From Magnolia sinica (taxonomy: Eukaryota; Streptophyta; Magnoliopsida; Magnoliales; Magnoliaceae), in the NCBI RefSeq assembly GCF_029962835.1, contig NC_080574.1, positions 23,410,001 to 23,474,000 on the forward strand: DNA of 64,000 bases, in the 5' to 3' direction. The position numbers were made by a program, and so were the translations under genes. Below, in pieces: positions 1 to 11,571 of this stretch (the first letter of the stretch is position 1; the number at the start of each line of letters is the position of its first letter). The notes under the pieces were generated by a model, which was not told the origin of the DNA, did not search any database, and was given only the letters and a program-made list of their open reading frames with translations.

Positions 1-574
1 TTATAGTCTCCTCACTATGGCGCATAGTTTTTACGAGACTCTCATAAAACTCTGGAAGAGAGTTCAACAAAATTAAGGCTTGGTCTTCCTCATTAATCTT
101 CACTTTCATACTTATCAACTTGCAAAGTAATTGATTAAACATGCTGATGTATTCATTAATATCAGACTCTTTCGTCATCTTTAGTTTATAGAATTTCTTT
201 TTCAGATACAGACGATTTAAGATTGATTAATTTCGTCGTGTACAAGCTTTCTAAATTCGTCAAAAGCCCTGTGGTGGTCTTTCGATTAAGGACATTATAA
301 AGGATCTCGTTGGATGACATAATTGAATCAAGGTTTTCGCTCTCTCATCTAGTTCTTTCCACTCTTCATTGCTCATAATCGCAGGACTCTTCGCTACACC
401 AAAGAGTACCTGTTGCAATCCTTATTGAACTATAAGGCTTCTCATCTTTACCTTCCATAGTTTAAAATTATTATTTTTTCGGTGAACTTATATGTCTTAC
501 ACTTTACATTAGTTCCCTTTATCGTTATGTTTCATATTCAGAGTCAAATTCCAATGTATAGATCAAATACCACT
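1..574 (-). mobile_element. Copia LTR retrotransposon, gag-side internal fragment (fossil)
   Basis: Read on the minus strand, this stretch resembles the gag polyprotein region of plant Ty1/Copia elements (UBN2-type), with recognisable short blocks around a LESLYTTK-like segment and an NFVELSSRVL-like segment. Just next to the LTR at 575 the minus strand reads TGGTATTTGATC, close to the initiator-Met tRNA primer-binding site usual for Copia. The element runs off the left edge of the window. It is broken and carries several disruptions. The family call is from remembered motif patterns, not a search. Confidence 0.6.
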
Positions 575-1113
575 TGTTGGGGAATCGCGGAAGTAATACT
601 CTGAATTCAAATCATACAGCGAAAGATAAATACAAACAAAATATGTATAAAAACACACGATTTTACATGAAAAATCCTTGCGGGAAGAAACCACGGTACA
701 AAGCAACGAGCAAATCCATTATGAAAACGAAAGTACAAGAAATGAATCACTTACATATATGAGAACCATTATTTTCTCCATTCTAAACCCTAGAATTGAT
801 TTAGTCATTCTTTTTCTACCCAAATCGTGCAATTATGCAAAACTGCATATGCCGTCAATCTAAAAATTGATCGATCAACATCAATTAAGTCCCCATGTTC
901 GATTAATCGAACATGACCAAAAGTATCCAGATAGTTAACATGAATTTTTCAAGTCACATTAATTGATTGATCCGCCAAGTTCAATTAATTGAACATATCC
1001 AAAACTATCTAGATATCAATTCGTTTAATCTGAAATTTGCTCAATTGATCAACTAGGTTATTTAATTGATCGAGATCCCCTGTTTATGACATATTAAAGA
1101 CATCCAAACAACA
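575..1113 (-). mobile_element. Copia-type LTR (5' LTR of the minus-strand element)
   Basis: The block begins TGTTGGGG and ends AAACAACA on the plus strand, giving the TG...CA ends of an LTR, and it abuts the primer-binding-like site and gag fragment at 1-574. Its end resembles the ends of two further LTRs in the window (7347 and 43842), which share an AAGACAT...CAACA tail. The other LTR of this element is outside the window, so the target-site duplication cannot be checked. Length is about 539 bp. Confidence 0.6.
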
Positions 1114-2457
1114 ATGCACATTACAACAAGGGCACATAAGATGCACTTTTCCCTTTCTACGAGTCCTAAACCATTTTAAAGCTGAACGTAGACTTGGGTG
1201 ACATTGGGTTCATGTGACCTCCAATTAAAGTAGTTTCTTAATTAGATAGTAAAGGGGCCTTGAACAATCACGTGACTATTTAAAGTTAGATAAGAAAAAC
1301 TCATTCTAATGTACATATTTTTTTATTATTTTTTTTAAAATAGAAAAATTAGAGAGAGATGGGTTTTGCAAATTCAAACAAGTTTCATTTATTAGAAATT
1401 ATGATCTTCTATGTCATCTACTAACTCTCAAATTTCTACCGTCATTTTCATTGATTTTAGATGGATATCATGTTGTTGCAGATGTAAATAACAAACTTGT
1501 CTTTTCTAGAGCTATTCATTATGATTTGATTGACGCTCGGCACGAAGATCTTGGCTTCAATGTAGAAGGAGGATGAATCGTTAATCACCTAGTTGTGGAT
1601 TGGGATTTTAAATGTGGTGGGGGGCAAACACCTTAAAACTGTTAGAAATAGTAATTTGTTAAATAATTTTTTTAGAAAATCAGTCACTGCAAAGATCAAC
1701 TGCTGACTAATAGTGTGATGTAGCCCAAACATCCTATATATAAACAATCTCAACCATCCAATTTATAAGTTATTGTTTGGATTGTGATATATTTTCATGG
1801 TCCCCATAGAATGGGTCCTGGGCCTAATGAGGATTGGAGGACTGGACTGTCCAAGTGTTCATGTGATCATTTCCGTACAACACATTCACATTCGTGCAGT
1901 GGTTTGTATATGTAAAGCCATATTATGTGGTGCAACGTACACTCTCTGGGATGACAGAGCCTTTAATAACACCAACGGCATGACATGATCTTGGCATTAT
2001 GTAGGGAGCCAAGGTGTACTCGGCCACTTGAGATGACAGGCCATTCATCAGGTGGGGCCCACCACAAACATCCCTAGCGCAAAAAAATTGGACTGGTCCA
2101 TTCATCATGTAGGCTCAAAATCACGCAAATCTGACAGTCTGACAACAAGACTAAACATGACACGGTAGAAATCCTATCAATTATTGAAATTGCAAAGCTG
2201 CTAGCTAGAAAATAGAAAATGCATGAAAGATCATATTTCAAGTGAAGAAAAAAAAAAAAACTAAAAGCTGTAAGAATCCAACAACATGGATATTGATAAA
2301 TAGAACTTGAATTTATGTGCTGAATAGGCAAAGCAGATGACAAAACCATAACTATACTTAGCAATGAAAAATTAGGAAAAGCCCACAATCGAAGGGAGCT
2401 AAAATGGTATCTAACAGTTATGCTACATTCTCAAGTTCTTAATCCTGGGGTTTTTAA
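1114..2457. other. Gene-free spacer
   Basis: AT-rich sequence with no convincing coding potential. Short open frames have no recognisable domains. The part around 1797-2110 carries GTGGGGCCCACC-like wording typical of the fold-back repeats elsewhere in the window, without clear ends. Confidence 0.5.
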
Positions 2458-2527
2458 GGGTGCGTTTGGTTGCACTAAATATCCTGAAATTTCAAGTTTA
2501 TGATGTTTGGTGCAACCAAACACACCC
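2458..2527. mobile_element. Very short (70 bp) Tourist/Harbinger-like MITE remnant
   Basis: The left arm GGGTGCGTTTGGTTGCAC and the reverse complement of the right arm, GGGTGTGTTTGGTTGCAC, differ at one of 18 positions and enclose a loop of about 34 bp. The GGG(T)G(T)GTTTGGT wording is typical of PIF/Harbinger (Tourist) MITE ends. No clear TAA/TTA target duplication is left. It may be an internally deleted copy. Confidence 0.6.
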
Positions 2528-2718
2528 GAAAATAGAAATGCATGAAACATTAATGCATTTAGAGAAGAAAAAGAAAAAGAAAAAGAAATGAGAGAAACAA
2601 TAGCAATGAAAAAGGAAAGAAAGGGAAGAGATGTTGTATGAGTATGAAGTGAGCCAAAATGATAGTTTGGCGGTCTTGCTGTCCAAGCACGTCTTCAGTA
2701 CACATGTGGAATCTAAAA

Positions 2719-2720
<2 letters not shown>

Positions 2721-2770
<50 letters not shown>
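2721..2770. repeat. (AT)n microsatellite
   Basis: About 25 uninterrupted AT units, directly visible. Confidence 0.95.
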
Positions 2771-2773
<3 letters not shown>

Positions 2774-3997
2774 CTTCCAAGAGAAATGCTAAGGAGACTC
2801 GCCCCTTCTGGCACACCAAGGCAATATCCATACCGCTCATTTTGAATGTCCAACAGTAGATGGGCCACACGACACCAATGTCACACATCAGGGATCCCCC
2901 AATCCATAGAAAGGTGACTTCAAAACAGTTGGCAGGAAAATCAGTAGAATTTCTCCTTTACTACAAGGAAAATTTAAAGGAAAAATGATTTTTTATCACG
3001 AAATTTCTTGGGAGTTGTCATTTCATCCTATAATGCTATCAGGGCAGTGTTTTTTGGGAGAGAAACGGCCAAAATGCCTTCATTATTATTATTATTATTT
3101 TTTTTTTTAAATAGGGAAAAATCAAAATTTGTGGGGCCCATGTGGCATATATATGACATCCAACCCGTTCATCATATGAGTTACATGTGAATTTTGAATA
3201 GATAGGGTGTTGTATATTTTTGTGGACTCGCCTTATGATTAAATCATACATATTTTTAGTTCATCGGATTGTCTTGGTGGATTGTATTTGTTGGACGGAT
3301 TAGATGTCATACATATACTATACAGCCCAAAATTCTCGATTTTACTACTTTGTTAAAATCAGAATTACTATAGAATTTTGAGGTAAAAATGCCAAGGAGT
3401 TATGTAGGATACTCTCTTGGTTGCTGGAGAGTATAATGATTCATATACATGCACTAAGAACTTAAATATTCTAATATGCATAACTCAAGTTAAACTGTCC
3501 AAATCTACATACCAACTGTAGATTGGTCATAATTTCAAAATTAGATTGATCAAAGAGCTCTAAACTCTGATTAATGGACCATTTGTTCAGTGAATAAGGA
3601 CCATTGGTTATATTTCATTTTAACCGTATTAAATTCACAGCAATAAGCCGTTCAGGTGAGGATGTAATTTCTTTATTTTAATGACAAGTTTGAAGTGGGG
3701 TCCATGATTTGGACGAATTAAATTGACTTACATACATGCTACTGGTACAACTTGTTAGTGAATGCCTGAGTAGTCAATTCACTGAAGGGTATGAAAGCTT
3801 TTCACCAAAATTACAAAATGGTAAGGCGAAAGTACGTACGATATGTTTCCATTTTTATCTTGTACTGGCCGAGGGCAGCGGAGGGAAAGGGTCCGAGCAA
3901 TGCACGGTATTGATGTTTGATGCACATCACGGTGGGGCCACACAACTCGACCTCATGGGAAGTTCCCATGAGGTCATCCTCATATATAGTACCATTT

Positions 3998-4064
<67 letters not shown>

Positions 4065-5442
4065 TGGGTCCACTGTGCTGTCTGTGTGACATCCAATCTG
4101 TCCATCGGGTGCGTTACTCGTTGCTAGGCCGCACTGCCAAAAATTAGCCAGATACACAACCCAGGTGAGCCACACCACAGTAAACAATGGGGACGAGTTT
4201 CTAACTATGGGTTTGTATGTGGGGCCACCATGGTTTGTATCTTCTATCAAACCCGTTCATCAGGCATGGTTCGCTGGGATGAAGTTAATAACGGAAAAGA
4301 GCTTGATCCAAAACTCAGGCAGGCCACACCATGTGAATGTAGAGTTTTAGCCCATCTAAGTTTCTTTATCCGGCTGATCTTTCGTCCTTTGAATCATCCC
4401 ATTTGGATTCCTCCAATCACCCCTTCGGATTTAAAGGCCACTAAGTCCTTATGCTAACAATATAAAGATAGAGCACTCTTTTTAAGTTGTGGGCTGCTAG
4501 TTGCCTGCACTGGGACACTTAAGTCTAATCCATTAAACTATACAATTCATTAGGTTCACTGCCCTTTAATGGATTACCATACATGCCCATCTTAACTATC
4601 TAATCAATCATTTAATATTGAAGGCCAAGATCATTTACACACAAACGTACAAACATTTGGAATTCGAAGATTTCACCAACATCTTTGCTGGGGTTTATCA
4701 TGGTTTGTTGCATTTTAAAATAAATTAGTGTTTTTGAAAATTTCCGTTGGGCCGGGCCAAGGCTATAGCCATGGATGTGTGCAAGTCTATGGACATGTCT
4801 TTTCACACAAGTTGGAAAGTTAGTACCCTTTCATTTTTATTTTGAAAAGTTGTCTTCTCAAACCTGGGGACACCAATTGGGTTTCAACTCAATAGTCACA
4901 ACTCCTTTTAAAAGGGCATATCTACACTTTCAAGGGTGTCTTCATAAAGTCTATAAATAGACTTCTTTTGTCTAGCCTTCAAGCATAAAATAAATAAATA
5001 AATAAATAAATAAAAGAAAAAGTCTAATTTTACCTTTAAAGTGTGGTTACATGTTTTTTCATTTAGGTTAAAACTACAAATGATTAAAGCCCATATACAG
5101 TGAGTGCATTGTTGGCATTAGGTGAGAGTTATTATATCCTGATGATCGATTGCATGAAAAGTTATGTTACACTTGGGAGGTGGTCCATGGATGGCAAATT
5201 CAGTTTCAAGTTAGAGTGATTCTAAATCGCACCTCGACTTCTTCGAACTAATAATTTTTCTTTCTTATTTTACTTTTATAAATACAATTGAAATAGTTTT
5301 TCAAAACTCAAATTTCAACATGATTTACTTAGGATGGTAAATGATCCGTATTGTTAGATAATTCTAACTATTCTATTAAAGAATGGCTAAAAAATTGTCC
5401 AAATTAAATATGGATTGGATCATCAAATTAGTGTCATCCAAA
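2771..5442. other. Gene-free spacer with fold-back repeat pieces
   Basis: No gene seen. It contains a GTGGGGCCCAT segment near 3131 and a terminal piece of a fold-back repeat at 3915-3993. The internal palindrome near 3953-3976 (CCTCATGGGAAGTTCCCATGAGG core) matches, in opposite orientation, the segment at 8862-8910. Another fold-back-like stretch lies at 4064-4340. The long open frames around 3.8-4.2 kb are translations of the TA repeat. Confidence 0.5.
4001..4062. repeat. (TA)n microsatellite
   Basis: About 31 TA units directly after a fold-back repeat end. It generates spurious TIR-IYIYIY-type translations in several frames. Confidence 0.95.
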
Positions 5443-5640
5443 CAAATATCCTTTTCACACCCAGATCCATAGCTCAACTGGCAGACTGAGTGGAGATACC
5501 TCATTTCAACACTTGAGGTCTTGGTATCGATCCCTAGCGGGGGTGGCTAACATGGAGTGTGTGTACTGACATGGGTGTGTACTAACAAGTTAACCCAAAA
5601 ATAATAATAATAATAATAAATAAATAATCAAATACCCTTT
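5443..5640 (+). mobile_element. tRNA-derived SINE with target-site duplication
   Basis: The body at 5455-5628 has an RNA polymerase III A box (TAGCTCAACTGGCAGACTGAG-like, near 5473), a B box (GGTATCGATCCC, near 5522), a tRNA-unrelated body and an (AAT)n/(AAAT)n tail. Flanking direct repeats CAAATATCCTTT (5443-5454) and CAAATACCCTTT (5629-5640) differ at one position and fit a 12-bp target duplication. It resembles Au-like plant SINEs. Confidence 0.8.
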
Positions 5641-5972
5641 AAATGTCAGTCTCTAGAAAAATAATTAACCCTTAAACGTTTAGTGTGTTCTCGAAAAATG
5701 GGCCTCTACATGTGTCCTGAGCACTGTTTTAAGACTTTTCCTAGGCCGATCATCCAAATTGACTCCGACTCAGTCGGACCAGCTTGATACTTGAGTCACC
5801 CCATCTCAAGAGCCGGGCTGAAAGATATGTATGTATACATGATGCATGCAGAGTACTTGACCTTTGCCCTAGCCATTCAGACCCCTACTGTTGCAACATG
5901 TAGGTCATGGGCTCCATCATAGCCATCCGCCATGATATAACTAAAATACATACTTTATATGTTGATATATGT

Positions 5973-7347
5973 TGTTGGGAGACCATGGAAGCACAGGGAG
6001 ATGAATCAAGTGAAGTAATCTAATCACACCAAGCAAACACAACGCAAAAACCCCGAATTTAACGTAGAAAAATATTTACGGAAAAAAACAACGGCACAAA
6101 GTGATAAAAAGCACTATAAAAGTAGAAATTATAAGAAATAGAGATAAAACTAATTCAAACAAGCCATGAATCTCCCTTTACAAGCTATTAAAATCGTAGA
6201 AACAAATTAAAAAGCCTTAGGTATCTCCCAATCCCGATTATACCCAAATATATAGCCTTTACGAGAATTCCAATCAAAATCATAAACAAATTTTGCAAAT
6301 TTGCAGATCTGTGTAAAATCGTTCGATGACATTGAACACACTTCGATGTCATCAAAATTTAACATTCGATGACCTCGAAGCCATTTAGATGTGATGTAGA
6401 GTAGGTAGCGGACAGTTTCATGGCCAAGATGGATTAGAAAAGGCCTAGTCGACGACAGAAGTGATCCGGACCATCGGACCTTAGATCGGGCGTATCTCGC
6501 AATCCGGAATGAGTTATCTGACATAAAATATATGATTTTGGGGTAGAATGAGCTACTTTAGCCAACCAACCCTATTATGCCCGGTTGCGCAGCCCAGAAT
6601 TGCGAAAAACCCCTTGATCGATGGTCGTTTCCCTATTTTAATTCCGTTTTTACTATAAATAGTAAGTTTTAGTTTGATTATAACTCTTCATCCGTCGGGC
6701 TTTAGGAGTTGTGCCCAACGTGAAAAGAGCTTAGAATAATTAGGAGAACGGTTTGGTGAAGCCAAATAGGACACTTACTATTTTTTGCCGAAAACCTTAC
6801 GCACTAGTAGACATCAGGACCGTCTATAAATAGTAAGTTTACTATTTATAGTAAGTCGCGGATTCTAGGAGTTTGAGTTGTAGTTTGATTCTGATTTCTT
6901 TCCCATTGCTTGGTACCCTTATAAGGGCTGTGAACTCGTTTTTAAGAATTCATCAATCAATTTCGAATTTTTTCGAATTTATTAGAATTTATTTCTATTT
7001 TCTGCTTTCTTTCCTCGTGGATTCGAGAAGTCTCTGTGAGGAGTCCAGAGAAGTTCCGTGGATTCAGAATAGTTATCCTCTTGAGGAAGATGGTGCTCGA
7101 CCTCACGTCCTCCCCTGCGTCAAGATGACATCGAAAAATTACCAAAATGTTCCAGGGACCAAATATGAAAATCCGGACATTACTGATGACACCGACCAAA
7201 CCTTTGATGACATCGAATGGTCTTCGATGGCATCGTAAAGGCACCAAAGTGTCCAGCAATCAAATCGATTAATTCAAAAAAATCTCAATGGTATCGACCT
7301 TGTCATCGACAGACAGATGATTTATAGATTTAAGACATCTATCAACA
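5973..7347 (-). mobile_element. Solo LTR, Copia-like family, carrying a nested solo LTR
   Basis: The ends are TGTTGGGAG at 5973 and ATCAACA at 7347, flanked by a perfect 5-bp target duplication TATGT (5968-5972 and 7348-7352). Leaving out the nested element at 6392-7122 the LTR is about 640 bp. Its end and its repeated GATGACATCGA-type words are shared with the LTR at 43299-43842. Orientation is inferred from the related LTR at 575-1113, which is attached to a gag fragment. No internal region remains. A solo LTR cannot be dated from its own sequence. Confidence 0.8.
6392..7122 (+). mobile_element. Solo LTR (Gypsy-like family, copy 1) nested in a Copia-like solo LTR
   Basis: The ends are TGATGTAGAG and CTGCGTCA, with a perfect 5-bp target duplication AGATG at 6387-6391 and 7123-7127. 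Two more copies of this family lie at 44436-45129 (plus) and 46046-46693 (minus). All share a segment containing CTACTTTAGCCAACCAAC and the palindromic TTACTATTTATAGTAA block. No protein-coding region is attached to any copy, so the superfamily assignment is tentative. Confidence 0.8.
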
Positions 7348-7352
7348 TATGT

Positions 7353-8566
7353 ATACGCAGCTTATACATGTATGTTGGTCATAGTGTAATTTGGATAGGA
7401 AAGAAAAGAAAGCCAAAAAAAAAAAAAAAAGGGGACTTACGTGAAAATTTTGAGACTTTTTCTACAAAAAACATTATTAGAAAATGGTTTTCACCAAAAA
7501 AATGAATTCTAAATAATGAGAAATGACATTTTCTTGGAAAGTGTTTCCCACACCCAAATACCTTCCAAACATCCAAACAGGAAATAGCTTATAACTTGGC
7601 TTGGGTAAAAGAAGCCAGCTCTTCTACATGTCATAGTAGAATAAGCTTAATCAGCACCGGTTATATGTATGAGGCTTACCTTAATGTGTATAAGACATTT
7701 AATCTATATATCTAGTGGGATAGCTTTACTATTAAAATTTATATTTGAAAGAATTTTAGGATAACCTAACTATAATGTGGTATGGCTTATAAGTTTGAAA
7801 GTTTCTGTTTGGTTGTTCGTAATTTTTTATTGTGTGCCTATCTAGTGATTAGATAAGACTGATTTTTATGTGATCCCATCATCATCTTGGGGCTGGCTTA
7901 ATGCACAGGTTGGATGCATATGCACAATATGGTGGGCCCCACACAGGAAATAATGTATTAGCAGAAAAAAAAAAAAAAACAACTCAGAGAATAAACTTTG
8001 GCCTGTAGGTAAAATCTACTGTAACCCAACGAGCGGTCATTAACTTGTACGTGTGCATGTATTTATGTGGGTGTATGTGTACGTACATCTGAATGGTGTA
8101 CGTGTGATCAGAACGGTCGCTGTGAAGTGAATGTTGAGTGCACCCCACAGGTGACACATGGTGTAAATGGGCGTACAAGCTCAAGTGCACAGAATCAATC
8201 AATGTACGCACACGTGCAGAGCGATGGCATGCATTAGTGCTTGATTATTGATGGGAGCTTGCAACGAAGATTCTCCCTCTCTCATTCCATAGTAGAACAG
8301 ACGAAAATAGAAAAACCAAAAAAAGAAGAAAATAAAAATGTTTTCGCAAATTTGTAATGGAAATTTTGTGAGAAAGGATTTTACTAAATAATGCCTCCAC
8401 GTACCGAAATTACAAAGTAATGCTTATTGAAGAGAGATATTACTTAATTGCCTCATTTTAACTTTTCTTTTTAAAAGTAGAGAATCGAGAATCGTGAGGT
8501 AACTAATAGAAGGACCAAATTTCTGGTTGCTAACTGCGTCCTACCCCCGCACGTTCCTGGCCAGAG
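7353..8566. other. Gene-free spacer
   Basis: AT-rich, with poly-A runs at about 7417-7431 and 7964-7979. Nothing coding is recognised. Confidence 0.5.
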
Positions 8567-8805
8567 ACGGGCAGATCTGTGTGTGGGCCCACCTTGATGT
8601 ATCGTTTATCCACGTTCCTTGTCCATCCCTTTTCTTGGATCATTTTAAGAGATGAACCGAATAATGAGATAGGTCCAACGCTCAAGTCTACTTGAGCGTT
8701 GCATCTGCCTCATTTTTTAGCTCATACATTAAAATGATATAAGAAAAGGGATAGACAGCCTGAATAAACAAATACATCACAGTGCGCCCAAAATTCTAGC
8801 AGATC
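8567..8805. mobile_element. Fold-back MITE-like repeat
   Basis: The sequence is a long imperfect palindrome. Its centre is a perfect 10-bp arm pair AACGCTCAAG / CTTGAGCGTT at 8677-8700, and outer arms include a CCCTTTTCTTGGATCATTTTAA-like segment and its complement near 8757. A related fold-back repeat with the same word order is at 53887-54179. The outer limits are approximate and no target duplication was found. Confidence 0.6.
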
Positions 8806-9640
8806 AAAGGACAAGATGGGTATTTTATATATATATATATATATATATATGGAATTATTACTATGAGGTCGATCTCATCGGAACTTCCCATGAGATCGAG
8901 TTGTGTGGGCCCCACCATGATGTGTGTGGGACATCAACACCGTGCATTTGATGGGAACCCTTTAGATTATGGGTTATCACAAAAATCAGCCGTATACAGA
9001 ACTCAAGTGGGTCATACCATCTAAAATTATGTGAAGACATGCGTAAAACATATAAAAACACTTGGTGGGGGCCTCGTGAGTTTTGGATGCGGCTGAAACT
9101 TGGTCTGACCGCTCATCTAAGTACAACACACAATGAATGGGCTAGATTTTAAAACCACATCTCGGTGGGCCCAATAAATGATTATGAATGTTTTAATGGG
9201 GGGGTAATCCCTCTCAACTGTTATATGTGGTGTGGCCTGTCCAAGTCATGGGTTGAATTGATTTTTAGGCCCATCACCCACCATGGAATGGTGCTTCTTG
9301 ACTGATGGAGTAGATGTTTGACGCATTTCACTTGCGTATCTTTGCACGTGTCATGGGTGTCTAATCTGAACAGTCCATGTGATGTGGCATCCCATGAAAC
9401 CCCAAGGGACCAATTTTCACCTTGATCTAAAACTCTAGTGGGCCATAGCAAGGAGACATGCAAACCAAAGGAGGAAGTTATTTTCTTTTTTCATGGCCCA
9501 CCAAGTTTTGAGTTAAAGTAGAAGTTGGGCCTTGGAGTTTCATGGGGGTGTTGCATCACGTGGACCATTTCAGATTTTGGACTCATATCACATGTGATGA
9601 GTTCTCAAAAAATCCGCACCAGTTCAATGCAAACGGGTGC

Positions 9641-9703
<63 letters not shown>

Positions 9704-9768
9704 AAGCATCTAAATTCTTGTGCAGCTGATATGGTAATTGGGTGGGCCAGATTTTAGGTGGTGTGAAC
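8806..9768. repeat. Interspersed GTGGGGCC-type repeat region with (AT)n and (CA)n
   Basis: An AT run at about 8828-8850 is followed by a repeat that starts with a CCCATGAGATCGAGTTGTGTGG-like end, the reverse counterpart of the piece at 3915-3993. The rest keeps alternating ACAACACACAATG, GGGCCCA and CATGGGTT words typical of these repeats. A (CA)n run of about 28 units is at 9644-9699. No gene. Confidence 0.55.
9644..9699. repeat. (CA)n microsatellite
   Basis: About 28 CA units, directly visible. They account for the THTHTH-type open frames here. Confidence 0.95.
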
Positions 9769-10313
9769 TTCATAGCGGAAGCGGATTGGCTACTCCCCCT
9801 GCCACCAGCCCTGTGGCTGATGGTCGGTGCTCTATGGGCCCCACCATGATGTATTTGTTTCATCCATTTTTACAGATCATTTTATGGCTTGATACAAAAA
9901 ATTAGAGGGATATAAATATCATGTAGACCATACCACATGAAAATAACAGTGAATGGATATCCATCATTAAAATCCTCCTAAGGTCCACTGTACTGTTTAT
10001 TTGACATCCAATCTATTTATTAGGTCATATAGGCCTAGATGAAGGGGAAAAGCAAAAATCAGCTTGATCCAAAACTTTTATGGCCCCCAAAATGTTTTTA
10101 ATGGTTGATGCTCATTCAAAATTGTTTCCTGTAATGTGGTTCAGTTGAGATTGGGATATAGCTCATTTTTGGTCTCATATTGTAAAATGATTTGTAAAAA
10201 TATATGGACGGCATGGATGAAACAAATACATCATGGTGGGGCCCACAGAGCACTGATCACTAGCCATTGGCTGGTGTCAGGGGGAGTAGCCAATCCGTTT
10301 CCCTTCATAGCGG
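9769..10313. mobile_element. Mutator-like fold-back MITE with target-site duplication
   Basis: The element at about 9779-10303 has terminal inverted repeats. The left end AAGCGGATTGGCTACTCCCC matches the reverse complement of the right end (GGGAAACGGATTGGCTACTC...), and the arms continue as a long imperfect palindrome with GGGCCCCACCATGATGTATT. Direct repeats TTCATAGCGG at 9769-9778 and 10304-10313 flank it. An 8-10 bp duplication suits Mutator-like elements. It encodes no transposase. Confidence 0.85.
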
Positions 10314-10411
10314 GCTTCATATTACACGTATCATGTGTGGGCTCCATAATTTTCGACTTCACTGCTTTCAAAGAAATGAGCTAAATAAAGGCATTTTTGG
10401 TACTTTCATCC

Positions 10412-10997
10412 CTTAATAGTAGAGCTAGGCATTTCAGATCCGATCCGGTGGATCCGACCCGATTTGAACCGAATTGACGGTCTGTATCAGTGCGGATCAG
10501 GTAGCTCCATCCAGATCCGAAATCTTTTCGAGTCGAGTTCGAATTGGGCCTAATCTGACCCGATTCGATCCGGTATCTGATTCAATTGGATCTGATTCGA
10601 TCCGATCCGGACCTTGCTCTCAATGTAACAGCTACTTTAAAGCTCTAACATGGAGAAGATACCACCGATAAGTGGTAGCACCAACTATCGATTTCTACAG
10701 CAGATAAAATACAACAACCATCAGATGCATCAAAGCGTATACAACTCCAGTGCTGCTAATTAACAACAAGAATCTCAGTCATCAAAGCATACAAGCTCTA
10801 CGTCCGCCACCTTCCAACGATCAAATTCCAAAACAATATCCCCAAAAAAAAAAAAAAATCATCTCAGCAATCAATTTCTCACACCCAAATCACGTTAATT
10901 CAGAGTAGAAATTAAAAAAAAAAAATCCAAATCAAATATCAAAAGAACCCGAACAGCGACGACAATGAAACGATACTCTCATCAATCTACAGCAATA

Positions 10998-11048
<51 letters not shown>

Positions 11049-11571
11049 CAGCGATGTACCGATGGAGCATCGATAGCTTGACTGATGATTCCATCTTCTA
11101 CCAACTAGAAATGGAACATCTATTGGATTTCTGAGCTAGGGTTTCCTTTCTCCATTTTGGACGGAAAGCAAAAGAGAAAATGACACCTGGAAAGGAGGAG
11201 AGAGAAAGAAGGAAAAACGATTGAAAAAGAGGAAAAAACGGATGAGAGCTTGCTTTTCTTGCTTTTCTTGTATGATACTCCCGCTCCGTATGACATTTGA
11301 TACACAGGCACTCCAATATTACACACGTGATATATAATAACTCACATCTGGACCGATCCGAACCTAGCCCAATCCGATCCGACTCGGTTTTCCTGACCGA
11401 GTCAGGCTCGGATCGGATCAGACAATCTACATTTTGGATCAGTCCAAGTCAGGTGACCTAGACTCGGTAACAGATTGGTTCGAGTTCGGGTCAGACCAAT
11501 GGGATTTCGGATCGGATCGAGTTGGCTCGGTTCCGATCCAATCCGGACAGATGCCCAGCTCTACTTAATAG
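10412..11571. mobile_element. Non-autonomous hAT-type element (family A, copy 1)
   Basis: The ends TAGAGCTAGGCAT (10420) and the reverse complement of ATGCCCAGCTCTA (ending 11563) are inverted. A perfect 8-bp duplication CTTAATAG lies at 10412-10419 and 11564-11571, diagnostic of hAT insertion. About 170-200 bp at each end is packed with GATCCGATCCG / CGGATCGGATC-like subterminal repeats. The interior (about 10.64-11.3 kb) has a different composition, with a (GA)n run and a GAGCTAGGGTTTCC 5'-leader-like segment. This may be captured host sequence that I could not identify. Confidence 0.85.
11001..11044. repeat. (GA)n microsatellite inside the hAT-type element
   Basis: About 22 GA units, directly visible, within the interior of the element at 10420-11563. 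Confidence 0.95.

Noticed and set aside
3736-4250. Overlapping 93-117 residue open frames on both strands
   Set aside because: They are translations of the (TA)n repeat (IYIYIY) with no other support.
9525-9757. Open frames rich in THTHTH
   Set aside because: They come from the (CA)n microsatellite.
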